A DNA stretch of 64,000 bases from Pyxicephalus adspersus (GCF_032062135.1 NC_092861.1:119205987-119269986), one strand, 5' to 3'. Numbered from the stretch's first letter, positions 11,505-24,296 are shown. The notes: generated from the sequence alone by a model not told the origin. A program made the numbers and translations.

Positions 11505-11630
11505 GATTGCCAGGTATTCCAGCAACTAACGCTGAGCTGTGCAAGCGCATGCATAGCTCAGCGATATTGACAGCTTCAGCAAGACATGACGCCTGTCCCT
11601 TTCTGCAATAAGGCCCTGCCTGATCACTAA
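11505..11630 (-). mobile_element. MITE family M6, copy in minus orientation
   Basis: Read on the minus strand this matches the M6 copy at 27622: CTTATTGCAGAAAGGGACA, then a GCATGCGC..CAGCTCAGCG block. It includes a hairpin with 9-bp arms, CGCTGAGCT at 11530-11538 and AGCTCAGCG at 11555-11563. Confidence 0.5.
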
Positions 11631-12103
11631 TTTTTAAAGTGAGACTTTTTAGTTTTGCTCTAAATAACCTGTTAGCGTGGTAACTTGCGCATTTGAGTAC
11701 ACTTCCTCATCATTGGCCATACCTGCACACAGTTCTAGGTCTTGGTTCTCGGTGAGCGCACAGCCGATTGCATGACTATTTCAGTTATTCATAGATATAT
11801 TGCTTTCTGTTTTAGAAACATAGTAGTATGATGGAGATAAATATTGCTGGAATTTATTGTATTCATCATCTGTTATAAAATATCATCATTGAGAGAATTT
11901 TAGCTTAATTTGAGGTTGAACATCAGGATGAGGCTGATGTGTGAAATCAGTAAACAATAAAAGTTTAGGTTTATGGTTAGGCAAAAGTAAAGCAGCAGGA
12001 AATCAGCCAAATACACAGCTAAAATACAGTAACTTTTACTTGCCAAATTGTTTGTGATTCAAATTTGCTATAAAAAATAAATTGCATTTTAAACAATGTT
12101 TCT
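11631..12103. other. Unannotated stretch
   Basis: No gene or clear repeat was identified. Confidence 0.4.
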
Positions 12104-12367
12104 TATTGCATATCAAAGCACAGCTTGCTCCAGAAGGTAATGAATGTCTAGGCTCCATAAAGGTTTTTTTTTGTTTTGTTTGTGAATAACTCACAGCGAG
12201 TATTTTATACAGTAACTGACACCACACTGCCTAATAATATGTTGAGACAAACATCTGTTCTAATTGCATATATTATAATAATGTACCTGTTCCGACTTAC
12301 ATACAAATTCAAGTTAAGAATAAACCTACAGTCCCTATCTCGTATGTAACCCGGGGACTACATGTAA
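12104..12367 (+). mobile_element. Tigger-like nonautonomous mariner, copy A (5'-truncated)
   Basis: It shares TATCAAAG(C/A)ACAGCTTGC, then TGTCTAGGCTCCATAAAGG, with copy B (29841-30222) and in reverse with copy C (33989-34450). It ends in CCTGTTCCGACTTACATACA, CCCTATCTCGTATGTAACCC and GGGGACTACATGTA. The 5' third present in copies B and C is absent. There is no coding capacity; the 63-codon minus-strand frame at 12036-12227 is a by-product. Confidence 0.7.
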
Positions 12368-14869
12368 ATGGTTGCTACCATAGACTGTAATTGGGAGCTC
12401 ACCAAGCTGTCGATTACAGAGCCTATTCTGATTATCTTAGCCCCTGGTATTTACACCTCCAGGACTTTTTAAAAGGTCTGTCTAATATCACTCACATTTC
12501 GGTGCATGCTGTCCTCCCCATACCAGCAAAGTCCTACCTCCCTCTGTGGAACTATACCTGATTTGAAGTCTGAAGGTACTGGGATTGGGGCTACTCTGAG
12601 TTCTTAAAGTGCAGGAACCAAGGCTGTTCTGACTATACAGTCATTATAGGTTGTTTAGTTCCATATCATTAGAAATTTGATTTATTCAAAAGGGTTCTGG
12701 AAATAAAAACTAATGGTTTTTGGGGTCCCAGAAAAAAAAGTGGGCCAAAGCCTGCAAAATATTGAACACCTGTGATCTGGACTTTTAAAATAAATGAGTC
12801 ATGAGACTGAATGTTTTCTAGTAATAGTAATTTGCATTGATCATGAAGAGCGTTTGTGAAATGTATCATAAGTTGTGCAAACACCACCTGAATCAATGAT
12901 CTTGAATAACACCCACACCCACACACCAGGATCAGTATTACTCTTAATATTACAGCATTTACTGGCAGAGCTTGATAGTTTCATTTTGTCTGATGAAGCC
13001 ATTTTTTTCTTTTGATATATTGTTAGAATTGCATATTCTGTAAAATAAAGAGTGGTGGTTCTGTTAAAACAGCACACTGCAATTTTTGAAATCCCTTCTT
13101 CTATTACCCTCTTTTTCTTAGTAGGTGCATAGAAGAAAGCTATTGGACAACTTACAATAACTAATAAAACATATAACAGGTAAAGCTTAACTTAAAAAAT
13201 TTAGCAAGTAGAATATAGTAGGGATGCAGTTGGACTTCCTGAGTTGGGTATCTTCCTAAAGCACAGAGAGCCAGTCAAATGGCTTTTTATTTATTGGTGT
13301 TATTTACAAATAGGTAAAAAGTACTGCACAGTGTAAATAAACAAATTAACAAATGTTACATCATCATGTATCCCATCACTAATATACATTATCACAATCC
13401 TAAAGAGCAGACTGAATAAGCATAGTGCTTGTCAAACCACAACATGCACAGTTTACATTTTCCTGTGTTGATAAACTTTAGTTCAGGTAGACTCTACCTG
13501 TCTGCTCCCCAGACCACAGTGCCCAGGCCTAGTCCACAGGTTTCATACAGGTGTCGGTAGTTATATCTGTATTTAAGGCTGTAGTTCTCAATGCTCTGAT
13601 GATCTACCTTTGTTGACCTTTGTCTGATTAATTTAGACAAATCTAGATTAATCTAGACTAATAAATTAGTCTAATTCAAGCATTCTTATTTGCTGTGTTT
13701 TTAATATAGGGTAGGTAATGGTAAAATTATTATGCTGAGAAAATACAATTAGTCTGTTTATGCAGTTTTATGCTGCCAATATTAAATAATTCAGTTGAGA
13801 TACGATATTAGGCTGATATATTTTTTAAATGTAAACGTTTCTGGCTGCATGAGAGTTAATTAGGGTTTGGAAATTTCCATAAATGATAGAACATATCCTT
13901 AACTCCTATTATTTTTATTCCAAGCTCCAACGCAACCTGTTTGGTGTTACAAGTAGTCTTTTGACCCTCTTCTGTTTCAAACTTGAGAGTAGAATGTCAC
14001 TGCAGGGCCTATGTTCACAGATCAAGCTCACAAGTTTCTCATAAATATATACCTTAAAAATAAACAGTATAAAAAGCAAATTTATTGTATTTACTTTTTG
14101 ACAAAGTAATAATTTATGTGGGGTCATCATCCGTAATCTGTTTGCTGTCCACACAAGTAACTACACATTCATATGCCACTCTTCAGTTTGGCCCTGAAAC
14201 AACCAAAGATTATGCAAGTGAAAATAACAATGTAAGGGAAATATTCTGGTTGAAAATGAAGGTGTGGTTAGTAATGTAATACATATTAACACCGCCAGAA
14301 GTCATTTGTAAAGCAAAGAAAGTTTTAGACAAATGCCCCAGATTCTGATGCAGGTATGTATTATTTTTATATTTAGATCTATTTGTCACCTAAAAAATAG
14401 AAATTAATCGAAAATTATTTTCTTTTAGTAAGCACATGACTTGGGCAGGGCTAGACATGGGAAATGGACAAGAGTAATACAACCTATAATAAGCTTACAA
14501 CATTTTGAAGTATGTTGGAGGAATTTTTACCATAGCGTCAATGTATTTGTATTTTGTTTACACAACAACCATAGACCTGAATGTATAAATTGAAAAAGTA
14601 TAGGAGTAGAATTACATTAAACAAATTAGGCCCTTGACAGTGCCATCTGGTACCTGTACCATAACAATCTGTACCAGCCACAAATCACATGGAATAGACC
14701 TTCCATTTCCAGAACACCCGTTCTATCAATTTTGCATTATCCACTGCCTTGGTTTTATTTGACATCATCAAGGCCTGCCATAACAAACAGTTGTTATTAC
14801 CCCACCACAAAAACACAAGCCTCCCGAGCTTTTATTTCTTAATTGTAATCCACCAGTATACATAAGGAT
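12368..14869. other. Unannotated stretch
   Basis: Nothing can be supported as a gene. A short AT-rich dyad (AGATTAATCTAGACTAATAA and neighbours, ~13645-13675) is seen. The minus-strand open frames at 12669-12926, 12841-13077 and 13915-14154 have no recognisable motif. Confidence 0.4.
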
Positions 14870-14870
14870 A

Positions 14871-14872
14871 TA

Positions 14873-14911
<39 letters not shown>
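14871..14911. repeat. (TG)n(TA)n microsatellite
   Basis: A TG run passes directly into a TA run, a common compound vertebrate microsatellite. Confidence 0.9.
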
Positions 14912-15204
14912 TTCCACCTAAATGTTAGTCAAATTATGTACATAACTTAAAGTTCAGTCACTTTAGGAATACATAACTTAAATCCTGCTGAAATCCCACC
15001 ATCCAATGCACTTGATCGCCTCAGTCCCCAAATCTCATCTAACCACTTCTGTTGCTGTCCCTATACGAAAGGAATGAGTAAAAAATTCCCCCTTGCTGAA
15101 ACCCAACCAGATTCAAACAATGTCAGAAACCTCCTAAAAACTGTGTTCCACAACAGGGGTTGCTGTGGTAATGTGATTCACATAGTATAATAATTTGTTC
15201 TTTT

Positions 15205-15510
15205 CCTAATATTACTAATAATAATAATAATAATAATCATATTTATAATACTATACTTCAGTGTGATAATTATAATTAGCTGCTCCCATGCTTATTAAAT
15301 ACTAATAATGTGCTCCCATATTTTATAATAATATTAATCTCCACCTATTAATACAATATTATGCCTCTGCACCTTATTAAAATAGTCTTTTTTCATATTA
15401 CAGTATATTAATAATATTATGTCCCATGTGTCTTCATTATATAAATAATATGCATCCATACATTTTATTATTAATATACTTCTATACTAACTTTCCGTAT
15501 ACATTAATTT
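15205..15510. repeat. (AAT)n tract and decayed ~29-bp minisatellite
   Basis: An AAT run at 15217-15235 is followed by repeated units that begin TGCTCCCAT, TGCTCCCAT, CTCCACC, TGCCTCTGCACC, TGTCCCATG and TGCATCCAT, each followed by AT-rich sequence with TTATTAA. Spacing is about 23-31 bp, with one longer unit. This looks like an old tandem array that has diverged strongly. Confidence 0.45.
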
Positions 15511-16203
15511 TTAAAGCTGTTTTATAATACAGTTGTGGTAAATTAAGTGAATTTGTTTTTATTTGTCCTAATTTTCTTTTATTATTGTATTTCAATAATA
15601 ATATCAAATCAATACAGAGTTTATCATATTCTATAGTATGTGTATAATATTAGTTATATTAGTTTTAATAGTAACTCTAAAGCAACCAGAAACTACATTT
15701 ATCTGGAATCTACAAATTCTTTTGGGTTTTGAATAATGGGTAGTTTACTCTATGGTTAATTGTGATTCTAGAGCCACTGTTGATTATTTTAACATTTTTT
15801 ACATGCAGATGGTTTAGGCTTGATGACCATTAGTGCAAGATAAAGGAAATCCTTTCTAAAAGATAAGGTATTTTCATGTTTTCTTCCATCATAAACCCCA
15901 AATTGGAGGTTATTACTCAGTTGGGGGTGTATTGATGACACATAAATATCTTCAAAATATTCATTGGAATACACATTTTACATTAGGAAAAGTGATTTTC
16001 TGTTTGGATTATGAAAGTGTTTCTCACCTGTATCAGTAATTCTTTGCTCATCTACTGTACCTTTGCAGCATGTAATTTGCTAAAGTGAAGGTGAACTCCT
16101 ATGCCTACCTGTGTGGTTTACCTCCGGCCTCCCTTCTGTATGCCTTATACTTACTATAGCTGGTGTTCAGACTTAAAAGTCATTCTGGGGAACATAGAGG
16201 GTT
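15511..16203. other. Unannotated AT-rich stretch
   Basis: No gene or repeat supported. The minus-strand frame at 15789-15974 shows no motif. Confidence 0.4.
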
Positions 16204-16331
16204 CTATTTATAATAGTAATTCAGACATTCACTTGTGGGAATCTTCCAGGTCCATGTATTTCCATATGTATTTTTATTTGGCAGTAATTGATTCCCACCA
16301 GGGAATGTTTGGTGTAATATCAGATTTACTG
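16204..16331. mobile_element. Hairpin MITE-like element M5
   Basis: The inner arms CATTCACTTGTGGGAATC and GATTCCCACCAGGGAATG are inverted copies with three mismatches. Outer sequence (TATAATAGTAATTCAG versus the reverse of TGGTGTAATATCAG) extends the pairing. Only one copy is seen here, so membership of a family is inferred. Confidence 0.5.
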
Positions 16332-16488
16332 TTTTTTAAATAAAGCCCAAATAGACTTTAGTATCAATTTTTAAATATTCTGACTGTCTAAATATGACCC
16401 TTTGCAGATAATGGATCACTATGATAGTGCAGCCAATCATGAAGATAATCTTTGGCCCAATGTAGGTTACCATGACTGACACATTGAG

Positions 16489-16663
16489 ACTGATTTACTA
16501 AAGCTCTCCAAGACTGGAGAAGATCGACTGTCAACATTTGAAAAACAATTGCCAAATAATAGAAAATGATTATATGAAATTTATTCCTGGTTTGCTGGAT
16601 CACCCAGGTTCACCCATAATGGTCAATTTTCTCCAGACTTGGAGAGCTTTAATAAATCAGGCC
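16489..16663. mobile_element. MITE family M1, copy 2, with 7-bp target duplication
   Basis: It starts ACTGATTTACTAAAGCTCTC and ends GAGAGCTTTAATAAATCAGGCC, with the M1 inner arms (CTCCAAGACTGGAGAAGAT, GTTTGCTGGATCACCCAGG). CATTGAG occurs on both sides (16482-16488 and 16664-16670), the clearest target duplication of any M1 copy in the window. It is shorter than other copies because the left arm has lost the GATCCAGCAAACC block. Confidence 0.8.
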
Positions 16664-16670
16664 CATTGAG

Positions 16671-17269
16671 ATAAGTGTGCTATAGGTGGGGAATTCTAGG
16701 TTTTTGTTTTTATGGCTTGGGAAGATGGGCTAAAGTACTAGTTGTTATAATTGCACTTGTCCTTTATTAATTTCTACATGATTAAACCGTCTGTTTTACA
16801 TTGGCTTCATGCTGTGAATATGCAAGTGGATTTAACTGTGGTGAAAGCTGCCTTCAGTACATATTCCAGCTGGCAGCCTTTGTGTGCACTGTATAATTTG
16901 TGAACTGCAGCCTGAAACTTAAAACCTGTCCCAGCACAGTTGGTATTTTGTGCCTGGAACTAAGCATATTCTTGTTCCATATTTCATTGAAGACACTGAA
17001 CATTTCCTTCTGTGTTAGTGTGAAAGTGTGACAAACATAAGAACAACATGTCCTAGAGCAACCTCACAGCTGCTAAACTTTGCATCTTTTCCAACTTTAT
17101 CAATTTAACTAAAGGAAAAATATAACTGCCACAAGAGCAACCTTATTTGGCTTTCTTGGTTTATAATGTGGCGTTCAAGTTTGAGAAAACCATGAAATTG
17201 TCCTGAACATTGCACATTTAGGTTAGTTCTGTTGGATCTGAACTATGTCGATATTTGACCAAAATTCAT
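16671..17269. other. Unannotated stretch
   Basis: No gene or repeat supported. Confidence 0.4.
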
Positions 17270-17640
17270 GTTCCAACACAGGGTCCCTCATAATGCCCTA
17301 GTGCACTAATGAGCAGCCAGGGGAAAAGAGGGACTCCGGAAGCCATCTTTAGTGTTGTTGTACACCTTTATACATGTTCCCCCATCCAGACACTATAAAA
17401 AAGGCATGCTCCAGAAGCCATTTCAGATTTGTTCTACTGTTAATTAGGGCTCTGCTGCTTCTATTAGATAAGAGATAAACACTGGATATGAGGTTGTGGT
17501 GGGACAGGGCTTCTCCTTTTTGTCCTTGTTGTCCTTTTTAGTAACAAGGTTTGTACAGTTGTTTTATCTAGGGGATTTTTAGTCTTATTTGTTTATTGTA
17601 GGAAGTCTTAATAAACACTCTCGTCATATTAATAATGTCC
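17270..17640 (+). mobile_element. Possible solo LTR or LTR-like fragment
   Basis: A TATA-box-like CACTATAAAAAAGG near 17390 is followed about 210 bp later by TTAATAAACACTCTCG, a polyadenylation-signal-like motif, in a moderately GC-balanced stretch unlike its flanks. This is the promoter-to-polyA layout of an LTR. TG..CA ends and a target duplication could not be found, so the call is tentative. Confidence 0.3.
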
Positions 17641-18217
17641 CTATTGTCTGAAAAAGAAAGAAAACTAACTCTAAAATAATGAACTGTAACTGTTTTTAAA
17701 ATGTTGCATATAGACAGTTTTGTGTATCATTGTTTTTGGCAGTTTGGCAAGTACAAGGTTTGACAGATTTAGTATCTGTTTACTTGGCACAGTCTTGTCT
17801 TCAAATTTTACCAAAAATGAGGTTTAATTTTATGTGCAGCAACATTTTAAACATTTTTAATAAAATTACAGGTGTAAAAATCAGTTGGGCAAAAACCACC
17901 TGTTCTAAATATTCACAACTTCCAAATACAGCATAGCAAGTACCATTTTGTATGTTCGTATGAATGTTTTTGTGTTCTCCCCAGCCCCTTTTAGGGCATA
18001 ATGGTTTTGTACATTGTACTGTTCTTTATATGTCTTGCTTTTCTTCCAGTTAATACATTGTGCACCAGTTCTTGGAGCATTGGGTGGCATACGATGAAAG
18101 AAAAGGCAGTTGTTTGGCTGAACTTTAGAAATGAGCCTCTATATATCCATTTGATTCAGATAAAAAGAACTATGTGTACTGTATTTATACATTTACCCTA
18201 CACCTATCTCATACTTT
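17641..18217. other. Unannotated stretch
   Basis: The open frames at 17730-17936 and 18001-18321 show no motif; nothing else was supported. Confidence 0.4.
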
Positions 18218-18409
18218 GGGTTCATTCACCAAAGAAGTTTGTGATGTTTACCGTGGTGAACATTGCAATGAATACCCAATCACAGGGAATGAAGCAAACA
18301 TGTTTTTTTGCTTACACATGATTGGATGGTGGAAGTCAGCCGTGATTCACTTTATTTACTAAGACAAGTGAAAATTCTCTTGCAGTGATTCACTTTACTA
18401 AGTTTACAG
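18218..18409 (-). mobile_element. MITE family M4 copy
   Basis: It begins GGGTTCATTCACCAAAGAAG and contains GAATACCCAATCACAG and CACATGATTGGATGGTGGAA. It then has two successive TGATTCACTTTA..TACTAAG blocks that match, in reverse, the M4 copy at 50502-50734. The open frames at 18174-18362 and 18352-18546 overlap it and are not genes. Confidence 0.6.
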
Positions 18410-20177
18410 CCTAAACTGAAAACTAATTCTTTAGTAACCCCATAGTGTACAGGTACACTGTATAGTGTACAGCTGCTGCTCCCGCAATCACTAATTAATA
18501 TTTTCTTTTTTTCAATGTTTTGATAAGCTTGCAAACCTTGCAACATTAAACATATATCTGCAGAGACATTTTATTACTATGTTTTGTAAAGAAAACTTTT
18601 TGTGTTTGCTGAGTATTTGTAATCTGAGACGTTTTAAAGGGTTCATGTTAGGTTTGACATAGTCGTGTTTGGTTACCTGGCAGAAAATGGCTATTCCAAC
18701 ATATTTCAGTATTTTGAACACAAAACCATATTTATACAGTCTTGTCTCTGAAAGAATTTTCAATTTTAACAACCCAATTGAAATGATTGTACTACAGAAC
18801 AAGCTCTAGCTTCTAGTTATAGCCATCCTAAGTGTTGCATAAAAAATACATTTTTAAAGAGAAAACTGTAACTACTGTCATTAGTTTTCACTGCATCATT
18901 TTGTTGGTGTTATGTACATGCATCTAAAGTAGTTGATGGGTTCACCTTTAAAAGAAGGCTTGTCATGTAGGTATTTACACAAAGGCACATTGCAAGTATA
19001 GCAAGGCTGTGAGGTTAGTGGTATTTGGTATGCTGTATCTATAATGCCAATCAAAGAAAGTGAAAACAACCATGCAACGTCACTACAATATGCATCAGAT
19101 TCAGTGTGCTTCCCTTGTTACATATGCTATAGTGGATGTTCACTCATCATTTAGAATGCCAAATAAAGAGGGTTTTTAAACATTTTTTCATTGGGATGTT
19201 GGTTTATAGCGAATAATAAAAATGTCAGAGGTCAGGAGCAAGCATTTTCAAGCCCAAGTCCAGGAGTTATGGAGTGCAGGGTGGAAAGGGTGCAGGCAAT
19301 TAGTATTGCCATTCATTCAAATTGTGCACAGCAGTCACACACAGGACAGGTCTTTGGTTACACAGCAGATTATTCAAAGGAAAATTTCTGGGGAAGTCAA
19401 GTAACCTAATTACATATATGGGGACCCCTTTGTTTTGAGGCTGCCCTTAGCTTGTGTTAAGAAAAGCGTAGCTTGATCTTAAGAGATATGGAAGTTTCTA
19501 GATGTTGAGTCTGGTAAGTAGAGTTAGGTACTAAATATCCTAGCCCAGTGGTGGTAAGCTACCCTACTACAGCAATCTAGTTGTCCCCCCACTACCGGTA
19601 TATCATTCTCAATTGTTGCTTCCCAAAAGGAAACTTAAGATTTTCAAACAGAGTTTCATCTGCCACACAAATAGTTGTCACTTCATGTTATACCACAGGT
19701 CTGAACATGGCAGAGATACCATAATCTGCTTTAACCCATTTCTTGGCAGAACATGAAGTTTAAAATTTCCACATCACATCATATTGCCAATTTTCACATC
19801 TGATGCATTGCATCTGTTATAATCTCATCAAAAGAGATACTTTTTTTAATTCCTCTTGTCATTGTGTGCTGATTAAGATATTGTACTGCTACAAGTGTTT
19901 GGTGTTTAGTACCTTCTGTGTGCATTAACCTAATACACTTAAAATTTCAGAAGTTAACAATGTGTTTAAATGAAATGAAAGTAAGCAAGTAAGGTGTAAT
20001 ACTAGGCAACAATATATGTCTTCTTTACAGATGTATATGTGTAGATTAGTTGTTAGTTACAATGCTTTGTTAACCTATATCTCTGAAGTACTGCATTTAA
20101 GGAACATCACTTCTATTATCAATGAATTACTTTTAAATTTAACAGAAGTGAAAAATACAAACTTTTTCTTTTTCAAG
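18410..20177. other. Unannotated stretch
   Basis: No gene supported. Overlapping plus-strand frames at 19191-19409 and 19222-19404 have a mixed, protein-like composition but no recognised motif or splice context, and may derive from an unknown repeat. Confidence 0.4.
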
Positions 20178-21118
20178 GTACTTGTTAGGAAATGCTCATC
20201 TGTTTGGCGACTCCATGCTGTGCACCATCGTGGTAATAAACACTGTCTGTTCTGTCCAGCAATGTCAATTGCGGCAGCCAGGAGGACTGGGATACCAGCA
20301 GCCCCTGCTTCCCTTTAGCATGCAGCCTGATGGATTTTTGGCATCCCCAGCATCCATTGTTAGGCTGTGCACAGCTAAAGGGGATTCTAGAGGCTGATCA
20401 GCTCCTGATTCAGTCCTGCACTGCTATTGGCTGCTGGGACCTTAAAGCCTCTCTGCTCCCAGTCACCAGTGCCTGTTATAGCGTTTAGCTGGGCTATTCT
20501 GTGCTAGAGATTTATCATCTGATTTACTGTTGCTTACCTTGCCTGTTTCTGACATTGCCAGTTTATGCTGCCTGGACCATTTTGTCCTTGTGTACTTTGT
20601 TTGGTGAATGAATATTCTGTGTATGACCTCTGCTCTGTATTCTGGACTTGGCTCTGTTGGAATCTTGATACTGCATATCTGTGGGCTCCTGGTTTGCTGC
20701 CAGCCCATTTCCAGACACCATTCCTTGCGCAGTAAGTCCTGGGGGCAACCAAGCTCTGGGAGACGCAACTAGTCTCCCAATGCTCAGCGAAGAGGCCTCT
20801 GGCATTCTCGCAAAAATTTCCTTGAACTTCCAATGGTTCTGCGAAATTTCGACGAACCGATTTCGCAAAAATTTTGGAAGAGGAAATTAAAACAGGAGAA
20901 TTCCCAGAGCTGCATTCAGCCTTGGGAATCTCCCTGTTTGAGATGCCCGGGCCACTGGAGGTTAATTAATCTCTAGTGCCCGGGGATTGCAGAGGATTTT
21001 CAGGGCTGCATGATGCAGCCCTGGAAATCCTTCTCTTCGGCCAGAACTCGACCTCTGGGCGAATCAGAAGGCCGTTCTTGCTTATATTTTCAATAAGCGC
21101 TTGCTCGCTCATCCCTAT
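20178..21118 (+). mobile_element. Complex dispersed repeat, copy 1, ending in serial hairpins
   Basis: The stretch 20180-20460 and the piece around 20735-20782 (AGTCCTGGGGGCAACC, GGGAGAC..GTCTCCC) recur inverted at 35261-35700. The base composition is much more GC-rich than its flanks. The 3' half contains several adjacent foldbacks, listed separately. I associate the phrase GTGGGCTCCTGGTTTGCTGCC with an abundant frog repeat, from memory only. Open frames on both strands here (20016-20890) are shadows. Confidence 0.65.
20756..21032. repeat. Chain of five adjacent inverted repeats
   Basis: In order: TGGGAGAC/GTCTCCCA (~20758-20780); GCGAAAT..ATTTCGC (20841-20866); an imperfect ~20-bp stem at 20889-20939; an imperfect stem with CCCGGG arms at 20944-20984 and centre GTTAATTAAT; and a stem with CAGGGCTGCAT/ATGCAGCCCTG arms at 20992-21032. 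The last three are separated by fewer than 10 bp. Imperfect arms with compensating content suggest the palindromes are old features of the element and not recent slippage. Confidence 0.75.
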
Positions 21119-24100
21119 TCACAAATCTTAAATCAGCAAAATATAAATCCACAAAATTAAATATCATATTACCACAGACAAGACTAATAATTAGGACAAG
21201 AAAAATGGCCCATTAAGATGTAGGATGTACAAATGTAAATGACTTCTTATAAAGATAAATTTGGCCAAACTATTTTCTTTAGTTTTGTTAAGCATTACAT
21301 GAATACATTACCTAGGCCATATCATAGGCTGCACAGTGTGTTTATAATGTCTACATTTTGTGTTATTTAAGATCTCTGTGGATGCGTAATTTTTATTAAG
21401 TTGGACTAAATCTCTCACAAACATAATAATTAACAAACAATAAAAACCAACAATGTCCTTGTTAATAGGGATGGTCACCTGGAATTCACAGTATTCTTAG
21501 TTTTGTGTTTAAGCTCAGAATTTGCAGATTTCAACCTGGAACTCAGAAATGACCGAATTCCAAGTTTCGATTTAGTTCTGAATTGTACATTGTACAGAAG
21601 CTGCTCCCCTTACTGACTGCTGTACAAAGTAAAGGTAGAAGCAGCCCCCCCCACACCCCACATTTTTTACCAAAACATATTTTTTTAACTAGAGTAAAAA
21701 ACCAGTGTAACCCTTTTAATACTGAAACCAGCCCCTAAAATAGGCTTAAGACCTTCTTGGATCAGAAATGGGGCATTGAGCATCTTCTGTCTATAAAAGG
21801 TCCACTAAATCTTGTTTTCCCCTTTGACTCCCATCTGCCCCAGTGAGGGCTTTATCCCCAGAACAAAACCCCTGTGTTGTGTGTGTGTCTGTCAAATCTC
21901 AGAATTTATTTTGAATCTGAAAATCCCCTTTGATCATGGAGCCCTTAGCTATCAGCCCCTTTACCCTTTGCAATGGGAACATGTGCACATAGTGCCCCTT
22001 ACCCATTCCAAAAAAGGGTTCAAATAAACCCTAGAAATCAAGACATCATGCCTTAGAATAAAATGCTCTAGTATTCTTATTTTCAACTAACAGTGATGTG
22101 TATATGAGCACGCCGTGATCCATCCATTCAACTATGGTACTTTTTCCACCAGGAGTCATCTCCCTTTTTTCATATGAGAGGTGCAAACTTCTTTTTTGCT
22201 CCTGTCATTTTGTTCAGCCAAGGCAGCTGGAGATACTTTGTTTAGAATCGTTCAGCCAGTCATGAAAGAGCACAGACGGGGACAGCTGTCCCTGGCTGCT
22301 GAGGGTGAATGAAATGGTGGGAGTGAAAGCAACTCCTATCAGAGTGGAGAGAGCAGCTGACTCTAAAACAGAATCACCCATCACTGATTGGGTATATGTA
22401 TCATCCATCATGGGTTCGTATGCTAGATCCCGCAACCATTTTGGGGAATGAGTAAGGTGTACTTTGTACCTAACTCCATACTATACAATACTATACCATA
22501 AATTCAGTATCAACTTGATATTAATTTTAAAATATACTGATTAAAAGCAAATTAGGACAAATAAAGACAAACTTTACTTCCTGTAAGAAGGTTTTACTGT
22601 ATTATAAAACAGCTTTGTAAATGCACATATACAGGGATAAGCGATGGAGGTATATTATTAAAAAAAAAGTATGGGAGTATTTTATCACTTTCTTTTTTAT
22701 GAATTTCTCAACAGTGGCTATAACTGTGTAAGTAAATAAAGGTTTTCTTAAAGTTCATTCACTTCTTGTTAGTGTTATGCAAGTATTTAAATGTTCATAA
22801 TATGGCCATAGTTATACCTTAACCTAAAAAACAAAAAATAAAATAATTAATTGAAATGTAATTTGAATAAGTAGAAAAAAATGTTTAATTTATTCTAAGG
22901 GTAAATTGTGTATTAAATTCATGAGTACGGTGATACTTAAACATCCTAGTGGCGCCATGCCAAAGCAGAGTTTCAGTAAATAGTGATCCATGTTTTTACA
23001 GCCTGACTTAAACAGCTTATACTTTTATTATACATGTGTTGTGTGACACCCCAAGCGTGGCATCCATGTCACAGTTATTGTTTGCCCAGGGTGACAAAGA
23101 CCTTGAATTTGACTTGGAAAGCTGTTAATAAGCAATGGGGCAGCTCATATGGCCAATAAAAACACTTGCCATAATGCATCTCCTTGTTAATGTTATGGTA
23201 TTTTACTATCTTCCTTATTACTGTCTCATTATCTGGCAGCTAAAATGAAATACTCCCTGTATTTTAAGCTTAACATAAATGGTACGCATTGTGGGGCTTA
23301 GTGGTTTTGGATGAATTGTAGTAATAAGATACATTAGTCTGTCAAACCTGTGCCAACAATAACAAAACCAAAATGTGTAACACTTTGACCTTCATATTCC
23401 TCCATCTCTTTTATCTGTGTTGTATGAGTCACTGGTTTGAAGTTTTTTTTGAAGAAAATGAACCTGTGTTTTATCAGAAAGTTATCATTTCGAAAAAAGA
23501 TCTCTGCAGCTGATATTTTTTTCAGGGTCTATAATGCATACTCTCATTCAAGTGGTTTTTGGTAAAAAAAAAAAAGTGTGCTAGAATGCTGGCTTTTAAA
23601 ATATGCTTAAAAGTGAAAATATCTAGTTTTTTATATATAGATAATTTACATTTAAAAAAATGAATTTAGAAAAAAAATACATATATTTATGTAATTTATA
23701 CTAGAACTCAATGAAACTGAGCACCAGCTAAGCACTTTCAGAGATAATTTAGGAATAATGTCCCTATGCCCACTAGGTCCAACTCACTTGTCACTGCATT
23801 TCATATGTACCGCAAGCTGAATTATAATAGATATGTGTTTAACACTTTAATTTAAGAAACGGGTGTAATGTAAAATGTATGTATGGGCCTATATACAGTA
23901 CATGATGTGTGGACTGCCAAGTCTCACCCTTTATCTCCAGATCATGTATTTAGGGACTAAGAAACTCTAGTAGAGAGTAGTGGGAAGGATCACTGCTGTT
24001 TCCCTCCTCTGTTTCTGGATTTTTTTCATCACCTTAACACATTTATTATGAAATCTTTACTCAAAGGCATAAAAGTAAATGATTGGATGTACCAGCTTGT

Positions 24101-24132
24101 TTAATAGTTTTTGATATTTATGTGCAGTTTAA
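21119..24132. other. Mostly unannotated stretch
   Basis: I can name no gene. The part 21465-22030 has a moderately GC-rich, repeat-like texture (GGAATTC/AATTCC pairs near 21480-21560) but no termini could be defined. The minus-strand open frame at 22214-22435 is unassigned. Confidence 0.35.
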
Positions 24133-24183
24133 CCACCTGAGCGATAAACCCGACCTTGGTTCGGGATAAAAAAAATTACAATT

Positions 24184-24247
24184 ATCGATAAACCCGAACT
24201 TTTCTCACTGTATGAAAATACAGTGAGAAAAGTTTGGGTTTATCGAT
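24184..24247. repeat. 30-bp near-perfect foldback
   Basis: Arms 24184-24213 and 24218-24247 pair over 30 bp with a single mismatch (a G/T-type wobble position) and a 4-base GAAA loop on the plus strand. It lies inside the TIR element, 49 bp before the gap. It could extrude as a cruciform or give a miRNA-like hairpin if transcribed. Confidence 0.9.
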
Positions 24248-24296
24248 CACTTACCTGGTCCCGCTGCGATCATCTAGCGTCGTGTTCCAGCGTCGT

